A DNA stretch of 64,000 nucleotides from Verrucomicrobiales bacterium (GTDB lineage: Bacteria > Verrucomicrobiota > Verrucomicrobiia > Limisphaerales > CAIMTB01). The notes under the pieces are model-generated. The model ran no database searches, was not told the origin of the DNA, and saw nothing but the letters and a program-made list of their open reading frames with translations. The stretch spans positions 53,152 to 117,151 of the forward strand of contig JAEUHG010000123.1 of NCBI GenBank assembly GCA_016795425.1, in the 5' to 3' direction. Position 1 is the first letter of the stretch. Every line of letters starts with the position of its first letter. The position numbers and the translations under genes were made by a program. This document shows positions 61,601 through 64,000 of the stretch, piece after piece.

Positions 61601-64000
61601 GTCGGGGCGGCGGCCAATATTGCTGCGGATGTTGTTAATGGCCTTCACCGCCCGGAGGAGTGCATCGGGCTTCCAGGCTCCACAGTCGGTTGCATCTTCG
61701 AGCTGACGAAACAGGTCGTAGGCGTTGCGGGCGGCAGAATTGAGGATGGAATCGTCTTCCGCGGCTTGCACGGCGATGGCGACGACGTGATCCAGCAGGC
61801 GGGCGCGCAGTTCGAAAGTGAGCGGGTCATTGGGGTTACCGGTTTCGCCGAAATTCTCCTGCACTTGCGCGACGCGCTTTTGAACGACGCGATGGACGGT
61901 CGCCTGCTGTGCGGCGGTGAGGTTCAGGAGACCTTCGCGGTTGTCGACAAACGCGCGCCACAGAGGAAGGGTGCCGAGCAAGGCGCCGACGGGATCGGTT
62001 TCGCGAAAGTCGCGGTTGCGGAAGGCGGGGCGCACCTCAGCGGTCGCTTCGGTGACGGGCGCGGGCGCGGGTGGGGGCAGGTTCTCCGGGAGTTTGGTGA
62101 CGTCGATGTCAGCGTAGTTCGCGTCGGTGGCCCAGGACGCCTTCTTCATTTCCTCGTCGGCCTGTTTCATGGCCGCCTCGAAAGCCTCGAGCCATTCTCG
62201 TTCCGACCTGAATCCGCCGTCGGGCGGCGTCATAGGGGCACGACTGGTCAAGGATGGGCGCCGGGGAAAATTCGGAAGCAGATCGGTCAGGGCCATGCCA
62301 GCCGGCAGGCGCAGGCCGCGCGCGCGCAGGGCAAGGCGGAACGCGGGTGGCTCGGCGTCGAAGTCCGCGATGAATGTCGGTCCTCCGGTGACTCGAACCT
62401 CGGCGACGCCACGGGCGGCGATCTGATGGCCGGCGCGAAATTCGATCCAGGCCGGGCGATCCTCCTGGATTCGCAGCGTCACCGGGGAGCGGGTGGCGTC
62501 CGTCAACCGGAACTCGCCGTGAAACGGAAAGCGCAAACTACGACCGGTGAGGTCCAAGTCGAAATCAGGGTAATCGCCGGTGGCGATGGGCATGGGCAAC
62601 GGGAGATCATCGGGGTCGCGCCAGGCGAGTTGGGCCCCGCGGAGTTGGGGTCCGGCGAAGGTCCCGCGCCGGAGATTCATGGCGAAGCGCTCGAAAAGAA
62701 GAACGTCCACGCCACTTCCGGCTGATTTGCCGAGCAACGACTCGAGAACGACGACCGAAATGGATCCGACCGTAAGTTCCCGGTCGGCGGGAAAGGAGAG
62801 ATCGAGGACACGTTGGCCTCGTTCATCGAACTGAATCGGCGAGTCTTCGGCGAACGACAGTTCGAGGCGCCGAAATTGTAGAAGGGTGCCTCCGTCCCGC
62901 GATATGGGTTGGGCACCTTCGGGGAACCTCAGGAGGAGGCCGTGATCCGCCGGAAGTTCGTCGCCATGTGGACGGAACTCAAAGGCGGAGAGTCGGCCTG
63001 TTACCGGGTCGACCGCAGGTAGGAGTCCTTTACGGGCAACCCCATCGTCGCCCAGTCCGGCGAATCGCGTGGTGTCCTCCAACGAGAACGGCGCTGCCGG
63101 TTCCAGGCCGATCTCGATGACGCGGTAAAAGGCGGCGTCAGGGCGGGTGGGAATGTAGTCCGCGAGTTCGGCGACTTCGGAGGGAGCGACGAATCGGAGC
63201 ACTCGTGTCCACCGGCCCTCAATCGCCGCTGTGAGATCCAAGGCGCGCTGGATCTCATACAGGTGGCCGCGAAGGGTGGGGATGCGGAGGCGAACCAGGC
63301 CGTCGGGTTGCAGATCGATCGGCGCGACAGGATCGAGGTTGTCCGCCGGCGGGGTGGTTTGAAGGGTCACCGTGGCTTCGCGCGACCAACGGGTGCCGCC
63401 GGCGTTCTCGGCTACGGCTTGATAGACACCCGATTGGTTCACCGCGAAATCCTGAATCGACAGGAGCGATCGGGTCTGGCCGGTGATGGGCTTGCCATTG
63501 AAGAACCATTGAATCGAGGCCGGGCGCGACGTTTCGGCGACCAGCACAAGCAGGCCGCCGGCTTGGACGCGTTGGTCTTCAGGTTCTCGTGTGAAGGCGG
63601 GAGGCGCGGGTTGGACCGAGAGTTGAACGGCGAGATCGGCACTATTTCCGTCGGCATCCGTCGCGCGAATCTTGACGTCGAAGTCGCCGAGGGCCAGCGG
63701 AGTGCCTGCGATGACCCCATCGGCCGAAAGTTCTAAACCCGGTGGAAGCGAACCGCTGAACACGAGGTGGCGAACGGGGGTGCCGCAGAAAGCTCCCGAG
63801 AGTGAGGCTTGGTAGGCCGTCCCTTCATACGCCGTGGGCAGGATGAGGCGGTCGAGGATCGAGGCGATCGGGAGTTGGCCCGACGGGGATGTGGCCGCTG
63901 GGCGTGGCAACGGATCCCGCATGAGGCCTTGAATCTCGGCAGGATCGAGAGCAGCCGCAAAGAGTGCGACCTCATCCAGGCTTCCCGAGAAGACGGTGCC
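49667..64000 (-). CDS. Giant LamG/Ig-domain surface protein, 5' end beyond window
   Basis: One reading frame without a stop runs from the right edge to a TAG at 49667, at least 4,777 residues. From the edge: the tail of a LamG-like domain (GTVFSGSLDEVALFAAALDP, 63940-64000), a putative Ig/cadherin-like domain (63610-63841; LPPGLELSADGVIAGTP), an Ig-like domain (63355-63589; WFFNGKPI...VYQAVAENAGG). Then come about 12 kb of alternating beta-rich segments, repeatedly of the form G.l.lPg..l, and alpha-helical segments. A second LamG domain lies at about 50690-51390 (GFTASLWFKRA, DGRLDAWQIG, FAGFLDEVAFYPVGLSP). The C-terminus has no PEP-CTERM, LPXTG or type IX sorting signal that I can recognise. 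The N-terminus and its signal peptide are off the window. It is presumably a very large adhesin or surface-layer protein; the role is not known. Confidence 0.85.
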   Translation of the reverse strand, partial: GTVFSGSLDEVALFAAALDPAEIQGLMRDPLPRPAATSPSGQLPIASILDRLILPTAYEGTAYQASLSGAFCGTPVRHLVFSGSLPPGLELSADGVIAGTPLALGDFDVKIRATDADGNSADLAVQLSVQPAPPAFTREPEDQRVQAGGLLVLVAETSRPASIQWFFNGKPITGQTRSLLSIQDFAVNQSGVYQAVAENAGGTRWSREATVTLQTTPPADNLDPVAPIDLQPDGLVRLRIPTLRGHLYEIQRALDLTAAIEGRWTRVLRFVAPSEVAELADYIPTRPDAAFYRVIEIGLEPAAPFSLEDTTRFAGLGDDGVARKGLLPAVDPVTGRLSAFEFRPHGDELPADHGLLLRFPEGAQPISRDGGTLLQFRRLELSFAEDSPIQFDERGQRVLDLSFPADRELTVGSISVVVLESLLGKSAGSGVDVLLFERFAMNLRRGTFAGPQLRGAQLAWRDPDDLPLPMPIATGDYPDFDLDLTGRSLRFPFHGEFRLTDATRSPVTLRIQEDRPAWIEFRAGHQIAARGVAEVRVTGGPTFIADFDAEPPAFRLALRARGLRLPAGMALTDLLPNFPRRPSLTSRAPMTPPDGGFRSEREWLEAFEAAMKQADEEMKKASWATDANYADIDVTKLPENLPPPAPAPVTEATAEVRPAFRNRDFRETDPVGALLGTLPLWRAFVDNREGLLNLTAAQQATVHRVVQKRVAQVQENFGETGNPNDPLTFELRARLLDHVVAIAVQAAEDDSILNSAARNAYDLFRQLEDATDCGAWKPDALLRAVKAINNIRSNIGRRPDVLPDFAGRDLNDWSMMLVRCRGERLQAELGVRSGEDRPDNNPKILKLHRFEAAQRLVEAADILRSGQAVGIAAPTVRPEVISQLVLRIWQDLRGKILQAGRGCDFGTWNYLLPEIGEIIASYAQYLASTPDGIALVTPVIREALSLTQIPVAFGECFRNESASAAEQLEQIRISATDRTLAQRFLLPGLRTLRQLVRDVPSSISIPLPAVDLHLDAVRLRFDAVLAQSNLGLWASANNVTVEDVGDILETAMLHDQLRIRFHPETPHLLLTEQRLPRIVELVHHAARRDTETQDLQRIAQILLDAIRTESSLETPSAARVLSIPPSPQVAAWREAVRSQVETTGSLLHDLYATRLRRAEALSLADLLVLSDIRLPGGLTVEEAWGEVSVDLAQRRFAGAFGGDLRLPGLGLALQLRHAALRSDGDFDAEISGSLAVPAVNPVATLSIPAEQPVRLRVRQGHTSLSGAARLRWPQGSEVDCFLSLDDPIYQFSASARGLRLQWARDLTGSIGLPVLDRLPTGTHPQALDLLTRSGLILEGTAPDSTTHDPDDLGVSRAEPNLRPTASPTDDLVAATRALDLLIRRPDALAVVRNAAAPHATPASPAPAASRESNAVAHLVTQIDRASRQLSRDTEELSQLDLALLGDSVSVPPAELAQLRGPKLLLVAQNLGAFGGDFLTTRQLLSEETVRQRVSATGIDLEASTRSYFQNFGACLGALRTNLLVLQEAPTRRWVRGPYWDPAAARATWQAALRFIELLQLTGGDVAALTTIAQDLHCDLGGAFLEQQLQNTGLDPGTGNIPSSSDLRATYDRLSADSALEAARQILELEVLAQQAAWCAPDPRRQSAIAALVLRARNAQVATLRRIETRTSTTAWERPEAILAAATNLLDAVLIPARLGMLVYPESAPRLRADALPADTLNPATDVADLVQVIRTATSELIQLHDNAGSGYRAELDRRALALRRIPLPAAGNAASVAALFANIPDLTAFRTQLSRLAAAEADALVNAATRNTALSKLNTHARDFARRVIELGRLLDTSTASTRTVHSSPRLHADPARDRLIAEFLPRLVAAVSEPGVPWWVSASVAQEFLAASTSPDLDAAFRTAMESESSRHTVLLRDQVARLQARLSSVLETFDFALPGNLEIRRLFGEVAFNRETHFLSVALGGRLEFPGVPTGSSQVAFIDLDRLRLESNGRFSLVASARTPLPLPNASFTGQVSASGDWPHRALSLAGRGTLTFVTPPTNPESGQPFDSSISAGLAYEPVGFLADGTPVGWRFRITADGQFRRSFGKHLAVFGAAAGLVAGQDANGNPFGAVSVGGSAGMIRKSSRLNVEPPAPEDFELIIENAGVEIAGAPDAGGYAALTNGTLRLPGIFYPATLPPDLRCSNPTAAATGARIVIRDPIKLSYTVGERPRLDGVLRFSQFGLRLPRADFLSFVVCEADLGIDDAGFPFLDVARAGMQLDLPWDKGIFRIQNLHLALDGQIQGQFLLAEDFDLVNAGGLRLTLPAASSVNAAPNLPPTGCRGTALVLEDVPGFDAPRIRLTSGVRVEFPLSVLTTSQGDRVAGLFCGGISVEPTDNGPAVRAFVDELALQGDFKLGAKGPALRRAHIAAADFEGILQPNPEQPFRFTIGADLEAGPFTFGVTNVQLRYLGTDRLPAFSIQGIEFARDATKPLPPPLAFLPFAIDAAALRFKDSLAPLSDLVKPTNIIITVAGRVGFPSVTKAFVRGGVNGLEFSFDPDGNIVAPAIDGFELALSTGAELKLPAFGDLGGKFRVGGLRRAATDGPSHIYAVGEIGGTQAGNRLNLLGALSLAGPIGFCLDVNFGAAGIVLAPTPFQITGASGGLALLTTDNPCDFTQYFDFDSASGTYRLRQTIELPNIPIGMSWPQFTQTLEDVTRRLDQFAGRFQIGDIPLPSAAAGAHADFTPTAHSNLPIQVLNPQELDPASANTRGLARLSDPADVQRPHDASLQTQPAAFGCPRDCPPRTVAILCQPHPDQTRFPDRVIFKFSSIAEDRLTNAPPNGLGLDRDAVRRLGSDSPTIARAVAERLVTALGNPSLPIDLPPQAATFVAEQERLALEGVRTIVQTLVEQALRRSPDAYAAIRDELYKGAPCPDLSLALAGRMSIVGISAFGFVEGRETTSFSGSGGVVGELHMLGIPMGQARAFLSTTDAQGLPNPSVCGQVTAGLGPFEFGRVDLAMRCDGCVTELLRLIPTLAQNLGQPLLRGALDRLAPEYAALASDPAAFLRQLRTLSPNDQLRIMIGLLSEVQNADPDSIPGNLGDLARDALADTWSRINPQLVLCGDITPRLMGLPLTLGGRGVALNALGDKTGTIGEFAFAPSSFIPIFPPGDEATMSFSLRVQDPYMALIKSFDGTFNRPETTLAFVREQAESALQNMIIAAQYEWHPFGLELGDAAIRVVTPDLLDHPAFPNRRWTNPDERGSDGLPTRDDVLVQAAASGKLGRAFEWVGSTNDLADIFDSQDPRGIAIRARQLDLRKDYFPHGGILGGARMALPRMLMVATADWLPLYDRAVHGTNLFEQFEAAMALLNDYVLRTETNGTAAFYVPAPNPPLLYDARGQRLSANDLRRAMALNPDAFSPDGLMRQIRGLDFSAPQSLAHLYPDNLSFLRAEMTNLTILGVPVFGTATITGRPTPVRLLDGTPMARLEFDIAGNSPVGRLAGGGFRLGFDLYATPDRSLAVWARELRDELQRQRPSSQNRALAGMSPQSLPPALRRIEVELARQLPRFATTNVLPEITISDPRDWAGSGASDLPDLPASIRGPSRTPKSPPLLRAHLNLHAFSPFYDPASLGDGPVVGARRDGGLAVSGRVELLPGTALQAGAGWLEASVTASGNQPRLRGRIRELNLPTPFPGIALRNGQADFDNQANPFLNASVRLPSIAIGTLFQLIPANREPDVAASITLGTTSRTPRILSPSFGMSLSPLRLQGPRLGGKALIVHGSSGLASNCVVTESRWDARATLSTASAQTHLNNPDLVLRAELASAVRDVLHVTGLPASPFAFEGESLDRFTLRLTTPTSEPLTVELFPGLNLAGMPDKVLRLNPVSGNTIDFTVSSDGTFLLVAKLAQSLNLGAAGVFAAGAEVRLDQTGASISGQIANASGTLVVGAVNNQITATLSGSLVLPRIVALGGRVILASPQGGDLTATTGPEGTCVSGAELTLQNFAPNTTPLRISFPAFCLDANRTFRDLSPAAAEATPAGDFSLKAVRLSSSQGNHRLASTMPASALRRLPAGAFQLDNLGSLRLTGDFNARTLSLGFDSQLNLGSLLSLPIRGSVGTSGLRFSNTTTSLRLLGHDFSAIRLGITNTLGDLPAVSFAGRLANLPSPLNTLELGGLIPGAGDFTLTPPASVSLPSMIPSFPLNDALPSFAYRTAPYTDVVRSDLPSGFWPLEDIDDKVEDQRLASFSTSTPRRNGIRLGTRLPSQPGALADATRRSMAFDGSTSWVRWSQPELTPTPDGFTASLWFKRAAGRTGVPILTSPQTLLGRANQWSLRLQGTTTTGTRLHWAIDGLQTPSGSPLPALTSRTRIDDAEWHIVVAVYDGAAQYLYLDGRLDAWQIGQGTISTPATADTSLAARSDGNRVTEFFAGFLDEVAFYPVGLSPLDAQSHWLAAGNRGGLFLGGVLPANLVPGLNASPLEGILTSDGAIALRLTTPATPQFGGLRLPSFQGNLVRSDNLAALAFRSSLSLPNLDPSPIGTARGTLGSDGQISLQAASFIDRGVFGWDLRLTNLTVAGQWIQRQATASLGGHLRLPYNLATLEVGGDANPAAGTFDLRGRAAGGFNIGTRPFNFSTAPEFTRNLFKLPGSLALGSQADAARFSTQLEVQRSGGISATMGGNTSWLSFPGNIHGQLQWSGQLGFVSGNPQLAFSGTLGLAWPNQPASLDLLQHGLHDVYRRECWQNRLGFEFCTDVLDGLTLKTNTPSLQPNHRGQLSIQVQPAFQNQSFFDFRIP

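Noticed and set aside
61157..62725. Long plus-strand frames inside the giant gene (also 56195-57460)
   Set aside because: They are complementary to the giant protein frame, have repetitive Gly/Arg/Glu composition and show no domain motifs.
1..64000. tRNA, rRNA, CRISPR, integrase, phage or IS elements
   Set aside because: Intergenic stretches were read for tRNA cloverleaf ends, regular repeat-spacer arrays and transposase motifs; none was found.

Overview
This GC-rich window most likely comes from a Verrucomicrobia (PVC superphylum) chromosome, probably a Pedosphaera/Limisphaera-like lineage. The evidence is a Planctomycete/Verrucomicrobia-type cytochrome c protein with PSCyt1, DUF1549 and DUF1553 domains, followed by a PVC-type heme-binding dehydrogenase. 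It also has a DUF1559-like prepilin with a textbook cleavage motif, an ECF sigma/anti-sigma trio, Tat-exported Gfo/Idh/MocA and surface LamG/Ig proteins, and a proteasome-type ring ATPase. No rRNA, tRNA, CRISPR array, integrase or transposase was seen. No database search was run; family calls come from motifs and architecture.

Layout. 1-11.6 kb: the 5' part of a proteasome-associated ATPase and a prepilin (both minus), then the cytochrome/dehydrogenase pair and an ECF sigma factor with two membrane partners (plus). 11.6-16.7 kb: a minus-strand housekeeping block rarA - 5-formyl-THF cyclo-ligase - rny, an oppositely oriented soluble histidine kinase, and a probable 6S RNA with its own terminator. 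17-23 kb: a PQQ-like beta-propeller, an alkyltransferase-like protein, and three translationally coupled genes (HemN-like radical SAM, secreted beta-helix, chorismate-lyase-like). 23-32.3 kb: xylose isomerase, pdxH, pcm, cupin, a DUF465 protein, a DHDPS/NAL-family lyase, a hotdog thioesterase, a UvrD helicase, CCA transferase, a small unknown protein and a lipoprotein.

32.3-39.9 kb: an XRE-cupin regulator diverges, across a strong palindrome, from tdh-kbl, a cysteine-synthase-like gene, a PLP decarboxylase and a TRIC-family membrane protein; a GH43 enzyme follows. 39.9-49.5 kb: a HAF-repeat secreted protein, a Crp/Fnr regulator, and a BlaI-type repressor with a perfect palindromic operator next to a very unusual M56 peptidase/ExbD-like/secretin-like fusion whose 3' end is supplied by a repeat element. 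A Tat-exported oxidoreductase and a metallophosphoesterase follow. 49.7-64 kb: one uninterrupted minus-strand reading frame of at least 4,777 residues, a giant LamG/Ig-containing surface protein open at the right edge.

The strongest candidates for undescribed biology are the BlaI/M56-ExbD-secretin pair, the giant protein, the coupled radical SAM/beta-helix/UbiC-like operon, and the anti-sigma-like protein carrying a pseudopilin-type module.
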